A DNA stretch of 64,000 nucleotides. Source: Struthio camelus. Lineage: Eukaryota; Chordata; Aves; Struthioniformes; Struthionidae. Location of the stretch: positions 3,762,001 through 3,826,000 of the forward strand of contig NC_090946.1 in NCBI RefSeq assembly GCF_040807025.1. Reading direction: 5' to 3'. The notes under the pieces were generated by a model. The model ran no database searches and was not told where the DNA came from. It saw only the letters and a program-made list of their open reading frames with translations. A program made the position numbers and the translations under genes. This document shows positions 12,301 to 23,236 of this stretch, piece after piece (positions within the stretch are counted from its first letter, which is position 1; the number at the start of each line of letters is the position of its first letter).

Positions 12301-15300
12301 TTTTTGTTTCATAGAGAAAAAACACTGCAAAGAACCTCTTATAACACATCCCTCTGAAGCTCCAAGATACTGCTCTCTGCTTTCTGCCCTTGGAAGATGG
12401 AGTCTCTCATTGCCATCCGACGAGTCAGAGAAGCAGACCTTTAGCCAAGTTCTCTCTTTGCCAATGCTTGGCAAAGAGCTGGGATCATTAAACAAAGGCA
12501 CCATTTATCAGAAACCCTCCCCACTTCCTTCCCGCCAGAGCTGGGCCTTGCTGTGCCACCCCATGCTGCCCCCCACCTTGCAGAGACAACCCCTGCTGAC
12601 AAGGAGAGCCCTCACACCCCCTTGTGGTCACCTCGTCCTGAGCATCCTTCTTGATGAGGAAGGGCAGGTTCCTGGCTGTTGCCATGAGTACATCAGCTGC
12701 TTGTTCTGGTGACAAGAAGGGGAGGATCCGGGCCACGAGGCGTTTTCCTTTCCGGATGCACATGATTTGGATGAAATGGTCATCGCTCGGCCTGCAGAGG
12801 AGAAAAGCGCCGACCATCAGCTGGAAACATCCCAGAGTACCTGGGGTGTCCCCGTGGCAAAGTCCAAAGTCCAGCCCTGCGCTGGCACCAGGCATGGAAT
12901 ACGCCTCCACCAAAAAACATCGCTGGGGAGAAGCAATGCAGGGAATGATGGATGCTCTCATCATGTGGCCAAACTCTCCTCCAGGACAGGCCCTTCAGCT
13001 GCCTTGTCCTGGCTGTCACGCTGGGCTTGGATACCGCAAGCCAGAACTGCAGCATGAGCTCTCCCTGCCTCAATAAGGATATAGCCTAAACCACCTCTAT
13101 CCTTTTGTTCCTGCAACACCAACAGCATTCCCCAGCTTCCAGCCACTTCAGAAGCTGGTAATGCCAAAAAGGACACCCTGAATTAACTATGGAAAGGACC
13201 AGGCTGGCAGACAGCAGCTGTGTGCCTCTGCCCATCCGACAGGCCAGGTAGGAGGACAAGGCCCGGTTTCTTACAGGACAGTAGAGAAGGAGCCACTGAG
13301 GCCCTGCATCCTCCCATGCTCATCTGTGCAGCTGCAGCTACAGGTTAGGCAAGAGGTGACAGACTTAAAAACAGGCAGTGAGAGCTGTGCCATGGTGCTG
13401 AGCACCTGACACACGCTCACAAACATGCAGGCAAGCACCGTTAGCAGCACCCAAGTTGCCGGGGTGGATGTTGTTAAGGGTTTGTAATCACAGTGGGCAT
13501 TTCGATGGAGGAAAATGGCAAAAGAAAGAAAGGAAAAAAAGGTTATTTCACCCCTGTCCAAGCCCCCAGGCAGCAAGTTTAACTAACTTGCTCTTATTTG
13601 GGAAACTACTGACTCTTAGTTGGGAAATAGGTCACTGGAAAGCCAGAAACAACAGCTGCAAGTAGCGATAGACTGTCTTGAGCCCCAGGCAGCAACTGAG
13701 CTGCAGATACCACATCTCTCCTCACCTCTCCTGCCCGGGTGCCTTCCCCCTCAGATTGTCATACATGTCACATATCTTCTGCTTCCTCTCGCCCATGAGG
13801 GCCGGCCGCTCGCCTTCCAGGCTCAGGAGGTAGCGTCTCTCGTAGTCTTCCACGTCTAGGAGAAGGCTGTACGTCTGCCGGAGAGACAGTGATCACAGCA
13901 GGGCATGGGGATCTGTGCCCTCCTCGAGGGGGTTCAGACCAGAAACCAATTTCTGAGCCCTCCCCTGCAGAAATACCTGTTCGCCCTCTCTCTGCCTTGC
14001 CAAGGAAATCGACAAGTACTGGTGGTGGTCTCTAAATTTCAGGTCTGGTCTAGCCCTGCCCCACAGACCTGGAACACACTCGGCCCCAGCCAGGGCCCTC
14101 CTGTCTCCTTTGCCGCTACAGCAGCTGCATCCCCACCCAGAACACATCAGTCTCCTTGAGTCCCAAAAGGCTGTGAAAGGTGACTGAGCAGGGACTTGGG
14201 GACCAGCAGACAGGTACCCCCTCCCACGGCAGCTGCAGAGGGGCGAGAGTTACTGTCTCCCCATTGTGAACTGCTAACTGACCCCGCAAAGTCTGCCTGG
14301 GCTGTTCCGGGACAGAACAAAGGCACGGCTGGTACCAGGCTCCAGCCTTTCTGCTTCAGGATCCCCACTCTCCTGCAAGGAGGACCTCAGCCAGTGTTGC
14401 CCCCAGCTATACAGGCACAGGGGCTCCAATCACCAGCATAGCCAACAGGACACCCAATAATCTCTCAGCATGTCATTGAAATACAGCATGAACCTGCTCT
14501 GAATCCAGCAAGGATGAGACTGAGTCTTCTGGTCTTTAAAACCAAGGCACCTACGACTCCTTTCAGTGGCCTCCACGGGTTCCTCCCTACTGCACAGTGG
14601 TCTTGCTGGCCCCTCCTTTGCCACACAGCAGATCTTTGAAGGCTGTGATAGCCCCTCTCAAGCTCACCTTCTCAATCGTAACAAGGGTCTGGCGCCTCTT
14701 GTCTCGAACCTGCTTCTCCTTCGTCTCCTGCGGGAAGGGACAGCAAATCAGAGGCGTGGCTGGCTCCCGCGCTGGCTGAGCGCGTGAGGCCGCAGAGCTG
14801 TATCGGAGGGGAGGAAGGGCCAGAACTCACATCATCCTCACTGCGGGAGGTCACGACCGCATCTATCATCTTCCGGGGGTTATTCACGCTGGAGACTGTG
14901 AGCTTCCCTAGTGAGCCCTCAAACTGCACTACAGGAAGGGAGGAGAAGGGAGGCAGAAGGAGTCAGTCTGGGCCCAACCCCATATCACCCCGGTTTATCT
15001 GCATCCCAGGGTAGCCTCATGGCTGTCCCCAAACTCAAGCCCACACTGGAAATCCCATCCTCAGCCCAGAATGAACCACCATCCTCCACCCACAGTGGTC
15101 TGGGCTGCATCTCCTGACCTGCCTGCCCTGCCCCCGAGCCAGTCCAGTCCACAACCAGCACTTACCTGGCTTGTAGGTGTGCTCGAGCTTTGCCACCTGA
15201 GGCGTGATGAGTTTAGTGCGTTCCTTTTTGGGACCATCACCCTGGACTTCCTCAGCTGCTGACAACTTCTCCAGCTTCTGGAAGTAGTTCTGAGGCAGGG

Positions 15301-18300
15301 AGAGAGGAGAAACTGCGACCTCAGAAAAATGGCTGGCAAGGACTGATGCAACACACATGCCTTTCCCCACCCCGCATATGGCTCCATCCCTCACCCCATC
15401 ACTTACTGGTCTTTCCAACATCCAGCATAAGCCTCCTCACAGCAGTTTACACCCCCCTCCTTCCCCCAGTACATAAAGAGATAGTTATGTTCTCCTCTCT
15501 AGCATCCCTTGGGATCGCAGAGGTCTGTTCGGAAGCCTCTCCTCAGCCTTCTTTTTCTCGATGCAAACAACGATTCCTTTGTTCTCTTTCTCTCTCCAAG
15601 GTTTCTGATTCCCAGTCTTTCCCAGCATAGTCCAGTTAGCCTGCATTGCTCCATTAGCGTCGTGCCCAGGCTGCACGCTGCATCTGGCCGAGGCCTCCCA
15701 CACCAGCACCTGTGCCGTGTGGTCACGAGCTCCTCCTATCCACCCCAGACAATGTTTGCCTCTTTCACAACAGCAGGACTTTGTTGACGCATGTCCTGGC
15801 TGCAGCCACATCAGTTCCCGTCCTCTGCTGGGGATCAACTCACCCATATCTCCAGTGAAAACCCCAGGTAGCACAAGCTGCCACAGTGCTCTGCACAGTG
15901 CCTCCCCTCCAGCCTGAGAGCAAACACCGAGATCTGCTGTCTGCAGCCACCTGCGCCCACCTTAAATAGCTCTATCCAGACTGCGTTTCCCCAGTGAGCC
16001 CCTCCGACTGCCAATACAACCGAGCAGCCAGACTCAAAGCCAAGACAAACCGCACCAACTGCTTGTCTCCCCTCCTGCTGAGCCCTCCACCTGCTGGAGG
16101 AGGAGACTGGACTACTTTGATGTGGTTCACCATCCCAAGGCCAAGCTGGGTGACTGCCTTCCCTGCTCCTGCCCCACACTCATGACCACATGGCTGCTCC
16201 GGGACTTTTCTCGGAACCGTGGCTGGCTCCTTTCGACCCCTTTTATGAAGACAGGTGCTATGTCTGCCCCTCTCCAGTCTTCTGGCCCCTCCACAAGCAC
16301 TTAGAAATCACTACTAGCAGCTCCAAGAGAACTTCCAGGGCTCTTCACACATCTCAAGGCAAAACTTGTCAGGTGCAAACACCCCAGAAACATTTCAGTA
16401 CTTTCTAGGTTGTTCTTTCCCTAATCCTGACCTTCCTCCCTATCACCCAGCAAAAGCCTTGCTAACCATCTTTAGCGAAGATCAGGGCTAAAAAAGGCAT
16501 CCTTTGTACTTCTCTGTGGCGCCTGCTGTAGCCTTTCCTGCCTGTTAAGCTGCAAACCCACATTTCTCCAACAACCCTCATAGGCTTCTGCCTCTTGCTG
16601 CCTCCCGCTCAGTTTGTGCGCCAGCCCTTGCCATTTGACCCCTACGTGCGAGGTTTTCCTGCCTGTTAAGGGCAGCTCTGCTGGGCCAGGCCCACAGGTC
16701 CACCAGGCCACGGAGCCTGTCTCCCAAAGTGCCCCGAAGAAGACACCTAAGGGGTATATAACCAGGTGGTCACAGGTGATGATCGCCCCAGATACTCTCC
16801 CATGCACCCTGCAAGCCCAGCTCAAGGTGCTCCCACGCCGCATGTCCATGCTGCGTAGCTAAAAGCCCTCTGTGGATTCCCTCCCGCCAACACAGTTGCC
16901 CTGTCTACCCTCAAACCCAGCTAAACCTTGAGCATCCACCACCTTTGGCAAGAGCCCAACCGTCACCTTGCTTTGTCGGCTCCAAATCTGGCTCCTCCTG
17001 GCCCCGTCTGGTGCTCCCTATTCTTGAACCGGAAGAGAGAGCGAGCAGTCACTCCCCATCCACTGTCTGCAACTTGCTCTTCGGACTCCATAGGCTTCAT
17101 CACCATCCCTCCTTTCAGACTAAAGAGCCCTCCCTTACTCAGCCATTCCCTGTCCAGGGCCACCTCGTACATTCAGTCAGTCCCCTTTAGTAGCCTCCCA
17201 GTCTCCTCTTGTGGGTGTTTTACTCTTCCGCTGCCATGCCAGGCACAGCTGCTGGTTTAGACAAGTTGATTTCCTGCTCCGCTCTCGGGCCTTCCACTGC
17301 ACCCTCCAAATTGGTGCTGCTAGCATTCCCCAGCCTCTCCTCACCCCTGGAGATCCTGCTCACCAGCTTCCAGTGCTCACTGCAGACTGCAAGGAGGCAG
17401 GTTACCTCTTGCAGTTGCCCCTCACTTCTCTCGTAGGGGAAAGCTCGCCCCATCCCCTTTCGCGTTCACAGCCTATTCCCTGCAATTGGATCTAGAAATG
17501 GTTCTTCTGCCATTGTTTGTTCCATGGCTCATTTCAGACTCTCAGCACAACGGCGAGAGTCACTTGCAGCGTCCCCAACGCCCATTACAGTCCCCACGTG
17601 GTGGGCACTGAGTGACCCTGGGCATGCACTGGCAAGATGCGGGTGTGGTGGGAGCATTAAAGTGCTGCCCTGCAAGCAATCACAGGTGGGTGAGACGCGC
17701 AGTGCAGTGGGCTGAACACTAGTCTCCCCAGTACCTGGTAGTAATAGTCATCCAGGTAGGGATCAGTGCTCTGCAGCTGCATCATCTGGATCTTGGACAC
17801 CCAGTCCTTCTCCCGCTGCAGCATGAGGTTGGCGTAGGGGTCTTTGCGCATCTGCTCCTGGTGGCTGCTCCGGTGGCCCCCTCGGTCCCCTACTGAGCCG
17901 TTGAGGCTCCGGTGCTGGCTGGCAGGAGGCAAGAAGGGCACCCGTGAGCACACAGGAGCTACAGGAAGGGACAGAGAGCAGTGCACAGGCTAGCCCCGGC
18001 AGCACAAACCCCCCCAGAAGAGGGTCATGCAAACCCTCCCCAGTGCCAGCCGGTCCCTTCCCCCGGCCATCCCTCCCTGCTCCTTGCGTGGGGCAAACAC
18101 TCACTTCCGGTTCTGCTGCTGCCGCTGGTGCAGGAGGCGGCGATGCTGGGGGTGAAGGTGGGTCGTGTCTGGCCGGAACATCTGCGGCTGCGGCCTGAGG
18201 AGAGCGAGAGGTTGCAGAGGCGGCAGGGACCCCTGGAGAGCCCAGCCTCAGCTAAACACACGGCCAGAAAAGGCACAGGACCTACCTCAGGCTCTGCAGG

Positions 18301-21300
18301 TGGGATCCAGGGCCCGGTGGGTGCTGTGGCTGGGATGGAGGTGGAGCAGGGGGAGCCCCGAAGAAGGCACGAAACCCGCTGGCCGGAGACATCATCTGCC
18401 CAACTCTGCCCTGGAGCAGCTTGGGATTCACAGAGGGAAGGGGACTCCCAACAAGGCTGGAGACCCGGGCAAACTGGCTGGGAGACATTCGGCCAGCCTG
18501 GAGGGGCAGAAAGAATACCTCAGAGTCAGCTAGGGAGAAATTCAGGGCCAAGGAAAAGGGTCCAGCCAGGGTGGCCACTTCTGCCTGGGACAGCCACGAA
18601 GGACAGCTGTAAAGCCAGCCCTGATGGCCATGCCAAGGGCTGAAGAGAAATGTAGGGCCCCCAAGCCCTGCCCAGGGAATTGCAGGAAGGGACAGCTGAA
18701 GGGGTAGGAAGTGGGGCTTTACCTGGGCTCCTCCAAGCAGCTGTGCTCTCTGCAGGTGGGTGAGGACAGGAGAGACACTGTGGGGGAACGGGTGGCCCAA
18801 AAGGGAGGAATTCTGGTGAAAGAGAACAGAAAGAGGACTCTGGTCACAGCCCTCCCAGGCAGGACAACCCAGCGGACAGACGTGGAATGGAGGAGGGCAC
18901 AAGACCAAGCCCCGTGAGAGTGCCCCAGGCAGGCTGGGAGCCAGGCCAGGCTCCAAAGAGCAGAGTTAACTCTGCCCAGGGCACGGCACGTTGGGGCAGA
19001 CGGGCCAAGCTAGGGAAGACAAGACAAAGCAGTTTGCTGTCTGCACACATGCAGAGTCCAGTGATCTGAGAAAGCAGCTTATCTGCACAACAGGGCCTGG
19101 ATTTACACGTGGGAGCCGAAAAGGAACAGGGGAACAGGGTGGTCACGATTTCACGGGAGGTTGGAGGACCTCAGAGCGATGTGGGCCTTGAAGGCAGCAC
19201 CCACGGAAAGGGGTCAAGAGGAGACTTGGTACCGGCACGTTGCAGAGCTGATTGGGGGACATCCTCTCGCCGTAGGGAGCAGGGTAACGCTGCTGCATGG
19301 TGGCCCGGATGTGAACAGGCTTTGGACATAGAATCTGAGGGCAGGAAAGCAATACAATTCAGCAGTCAGTCCGCTGCTGAAACCATCTGAGCCACCAGCC
19401 TGGAGAGTGGAGCTGAAAGCAAGTACCTGCTGGTTGAAGTTGGGCACAGCAGCCTGCTTGGGAGGGGTGCCAATGGGGATGGCCCGGACTGGGGGACTCC
19501 CGATGACCGGGGATGACGAACGCCGGGGCAGCGCCCGCTCTGAGGGGTCCCGCTCTTCCTCTCGGGCCTGTGGGGGTCTCTGAGGCAGAGCATAGTCCAG
19601 CACGGACACCGAAGGCATCTCCTGCAAGCAGAAGGGGAGAGAAACCTCCCCCCAGGATAGCAGTCACTTACTGGGACTGGGCAGACGACCACCACACGTC
19701 CCAGAGATATTCCTGCCTGGCTAAGCAGTGAGGGAGACAACAGCTAGAGGCCCTCAGCCTCCACGGAGATATGGCACTCGCAGCACAAAGCAATGCTCTG
19801 AACTGCCCACCCGCAGAGCCAGTCACTGCCCCATCAGTCCTCCTACGCAGTCTCTTCCACACCCCACTCCATTTCCCTGGGCACTCGGCAGCCCCACATG
19901 ACGGCCAGGGATCCCTGGGAAATCCCCGGGCCTGTCCAGCAGATCTCACATCACTGCCAGGATGCCTGTCTGCAGTGACAGCGCTGCCTGGGCACAGCGC
20001 GTGAATGCTCCATATTGCCGCTGCACAGCCCTCGTGCATGCACATACAGGCTGGGTTTCCACCCTCACTCACCCTGCAGAGCTGGGAGACAGGCTGGATG
20101 CGCAGCGCACTCCACTTGCGCTTTAAAGCCTGATTATTAATTAAGCCGCAACAAACAAAACCCTCTGCCTTGAGGCGCCAATATTCCCAGACCTCACAGG
20201 AGCACTGACATCTCTCAGACAGAACAGTTACTTGGGATAACATACTGGCAATAAACCACCCTAGCGTGGCTCTCCAGCCGCAGAGGGAATCAGGAGGGCA
20301 GGGGAGATTTCTGAGAGGCATCTATAAATGAACTGAAACACCTTGATCTGGACCCAGCAAGAAGCAAGCAAAGTGCACTGCTTTGCTAGGCTGTTCTGGA
20401 GGTGCTTCCCAGCACTGACAAACCTTTTGCAGTATAGCAAGTCTCACCCTTTAGGGCCCAGCTGCCTGACACAGGGCTCAGGGAGAAATCACAAGGGATG
20501 TTAGGGAAGTCTCTGCTTCCTCTTTCAGGAGAGGCTCCAGCTCAGTGGGATGGACCAGCGACTCAGCACGAGATCTAGGACGGGCAAACCGCAAGTGCCC
20601 AAGCGCATCCACACCATTTCTGCTCTGGGTAGGGTGAGCTAGGATAGGGAGAGCATCTCCCCTCCTCCCCCAGAGAGGTCACAGTTGAGCGCTGGCACAT
20701 CAGCACCGCAGCATCGTACCTGAGTGAGAAGCGGCCCTCGGATACGCCGCAGGACAGCCGAGCCATCCCAGATGCTGGAGTTCAGCCCTCCTGGCTGCTG
20801 GAAAGCAGACGTGGGAGTCAGCACCATGGAGGCCGCCAGGCCTGCCCCCAGCCCAGCCCTCCAGCCTGCTCCCACCTGGGCAGGGGCCCTGGTTTGCACT
20901 GCCTGCATGATGGCGGGGTCTTCCAGCTCACTGTCGATGACCAGCCTAGTCAGCCTCTCCGCCAGGGTGTCCTCATGGTCGCCCAGCAGGTCTGCGTCAT
21001 CACCACCCGGTCCATCCTGCTCCCCAGCCGCCGCGGGCTTGTCTTCCAGCTCTGCCAGCCGCTCGTGCGCCTCCTGCCAGTCGTCGTCTGCGTGGGATTC
21101 GCAGTGAGGCAGTGAGGAGGGCAAGCCTGCTCCGCATGCCGGCATCGTAGCTCCCCCACCGCAGGCTGAGCCGCGAGCGATGCGCTCACCAGGGCAGAGA
21201 CAGGATGGGCAAGGATGGAGGGCCCAGCCCTGAGGGTGGGGGGGCAGCAGGGGCTGCGGAGATTTCACACCAGGCACCGCAGTGGTGAGGGAATAAGGGG

Positions 21301-22375
21301 GAAAGCGAGCACTCACCAACAGCCCCAGCTCCAAACGTGTCATCGTTGAACTGGTCGATATCTTCATCTTCCTCGCCCAGGGCCTGGAAGGCGTCTTCAT
21401 CTTCATCCAGTGGGCAGTCCTCCAGGGACTGAGGAGAGCAGGGGATGAGCACGCGACTCAGGGCCGCTTGCTGGCTGCTAACACACTTTGCCAGACCTCC
21501 TCTTCCCTTATTCATCTCGCATCCCTCATTCCTGCTGTCATCCTTTACCCCTCTTTAGGAGCCCCCTAACCCCGCCTCAGCCCCACCAAAAGACTTCCAG
21601 CATCTTCGCCCCCTGCCCTAAGTTTCCTGCTCTGCCTCGGTCCCTCACCTTCCCCCCGAGCGGCTCTAACCCTCTCTGACTAGCAGAGGGGGCGGCCGCC
21701 AGGAGACCAGAGCTGGCAGCGCAGAGCAGAACTCATCCTTGTCCACGCCAGACCTCACGCAAGCAGGTGCCACCACACAGCCCCAGAGGAGCGCTCCCTG
21801 CCGACCGTCTCCCCCAGCCGGGGCAGGGGATCCCTGCTCTGCCTCCACAGAGAGAGCCCCCTGCCCCCTGCCACAATCCTCCTTGTGCCCCGCGGCCGCA
21901 CATGCACGGGGTGCGCAGAGACCTGCCCCACGGGAGCCTGCAGCCCGCCCCGGCTGCCATCTCCCCCGGGTCCCCTGTCTGGTGCCCCACAGGCCCCGTC
22001 TCCCCTCAAGCCCTCCACAACATGCCCCCACAGGACCCCTCTCCCCCAAAGCCCCCCGCCAGGCGCCCCACAGGCCCCCTCTCCTCCCTGGGCCCCCGCC
22101 ACGTGCCCCCACAGGATCCCTCTCCCCCAGAGCCCCCCGCCAGGCGCCCCCACGGGCTCCCTCTCCCCCAGAGCCCCCCGCCAGGCGCCCCCACAGGCCC
22201 CATGTTCCCTGAGCCCCCCGCCACGTGCCCCGCAGGCCCCGTCTCTCCCCAGCGCCCCCCGCCAGGCGCCCCCACAGGCCCCGTCTCCCCCAGGCGCTCC
22301 CACAGGCCCCGTTACCCCCCCGGCCTCTCCCTGCCCCAGCCCCCGCCGCCCCCCCCTCACCTGGTACCGGAACAT
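9368..22375 (-). CDS. PATL1: PAT1 homolog 1, mRNA decapping/P-body factor
   Basis: Scaffold linking deadenylated mRNA to decapping (DDX6, LSM1-7, DCP complex) in P-bodies. Coding exons: 22375-22361, 21428-21317, 21087-20876, 20797-20720, 19621-19427, 19334-19233, 18812-18723, 18497-18286, 18194-18105, 17918-17735, 15289-15166, 14928-14831, 14727-14668, 13874-13726, 12791-12632, 11808-11653, 10041-9950, 9672-9523, 9389-9368. Lengths sum to 2301 nt, giving 766 aa; human is about 770. Exon 1 encodes only MFRYQ. The acidic N-terminal DDX6-binding region reads [11 protein letters not shown], followed by a Pro-rich middle and the C-terminal domain with [20 protein letters not shown] and IMCIRKGKR. 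The last exon adds only LVHGIR and a stop; its short coding part was identified from the conserved human end LVQGIR. OSBP follows downstream on the same strand; STX3 diverges upstream. Confidence 0.97.
21960..22330. repeat. C-rich minisatellite in PATL1 intron 1
   Basis: About eight tandem copies of a roughly 42-bp unit, C-rich on plus with the core CCCCCAGAGCCCCCCGCCAG, ending about 30 bp before the exon 1 donor. On the PATL1 sense strand it is G-rich with repeated GGGG runs, the pattern expected for quadruplex-forming DNA. The overlapping long frames are repeat artefacts. Confidence 0.85.
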
Positions 22376-23236
22376 GGCGGCGGCGGCGGCGCCCCCCGCC
22401 CCGCAGGCTCCGCGCGGCCCGCTCCGGCCCCGCGCCCCGCCGCGCATGCGCCGCCGCGGGCGCACGCGCATGACGTCACCCCCGCCCTCCACCGGCCGCC
22501 GGGGTGCCGACGGGGGGGGGGGGGGAAGCGCGCCGTGCTCATGCGCAATGGGTAGGGCGCGGAGGATCCGGCAGGGGGCCGAGCGCCAGGCGGGGGGCGG
22601 AGCACCCGGGTGCGTGAGCCCCGCCCCCTCCCCGCCTTAAAGTAGCAGAGTCGCGATGGGTTCTTCTTAAAGGGCCAGCGGCCCCTTTTCTCCGCGGGGG
22701 CTGCTCTGCGCCTGGGGGTCTCCGCGGAGCCCGAGCTTTCCCCCCTCCCAGAGGGGCCGAGCAGAGCAGCGGGCACACGCCCGTGGGCACCCCCTCGCAC
22801 GCAGCCGCGCGCGCGCGCGCGTGCACACGCGTGTACATGCGTGCACAGACGGCCACACGCGTGCGCTCCCATCCCCGTGGCGTTGGGACAGGGCTGTGCC
22901 CGCCGGCCCTGGGGCAGCGCCGGCTCCTGGGCCCCGGCCTGGTGCCAGCCGCCTCCCCCCCAGCCGTGTCCCCCCCCGCCATGGGCGCCGGGAGGGCGCC
23001 CGCCCCGTCGGGGCTCGGCGGTGGCCGCCCCGTCGCCTGTCCTGGCAGCCGTGGCCGCGGGTGGCTCCACCTCGTCCCTCCCCCGGCGCCTCCTGCCTCC
23101 CTCCCGTGGCCGGGGATTAGCGGAGGGACCGCCCGGGCGGGGACGGCGCCGGGCCACCCGCGCCTCGCCTGCATGTAGGCGGCCGAGGAGCAGCCCCGCT
23201 GCCCCCGGCCCCCCCGGGCCCCCCGGCCCCGGCACC
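22376..23236. promoter_or_regulatory. Divergent PATL1/STX3 CpG-island promoter
   Basis: The two start codons are 861 bp apart and point away from each other. The PATL1 side carries a palindromic NRF1-type GCGCATGCGC at 22442-22451 and a CRE TGACGTCA at 22471-22478. An alternating purine-pyrimidine tract of CG, TG and CA steps lies in the middle (22806-22850). No TATA box is seen. The assignment rests on geometry, CpG density and motifs; transcription start sites cannot be placed by eye. Confidence 0.7.
22806..22850. repeat. Alternating Pu/Py (Z-DNA-type) tract
   Basis: A run of seven CG steps followed by almost uninterrupted TG/CA/CG alternation. Such tracts are the classical Z-DNA-forming sequence under negative supercoiling, and this one sits between two divergent promoters. 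Confidence 0.75.
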
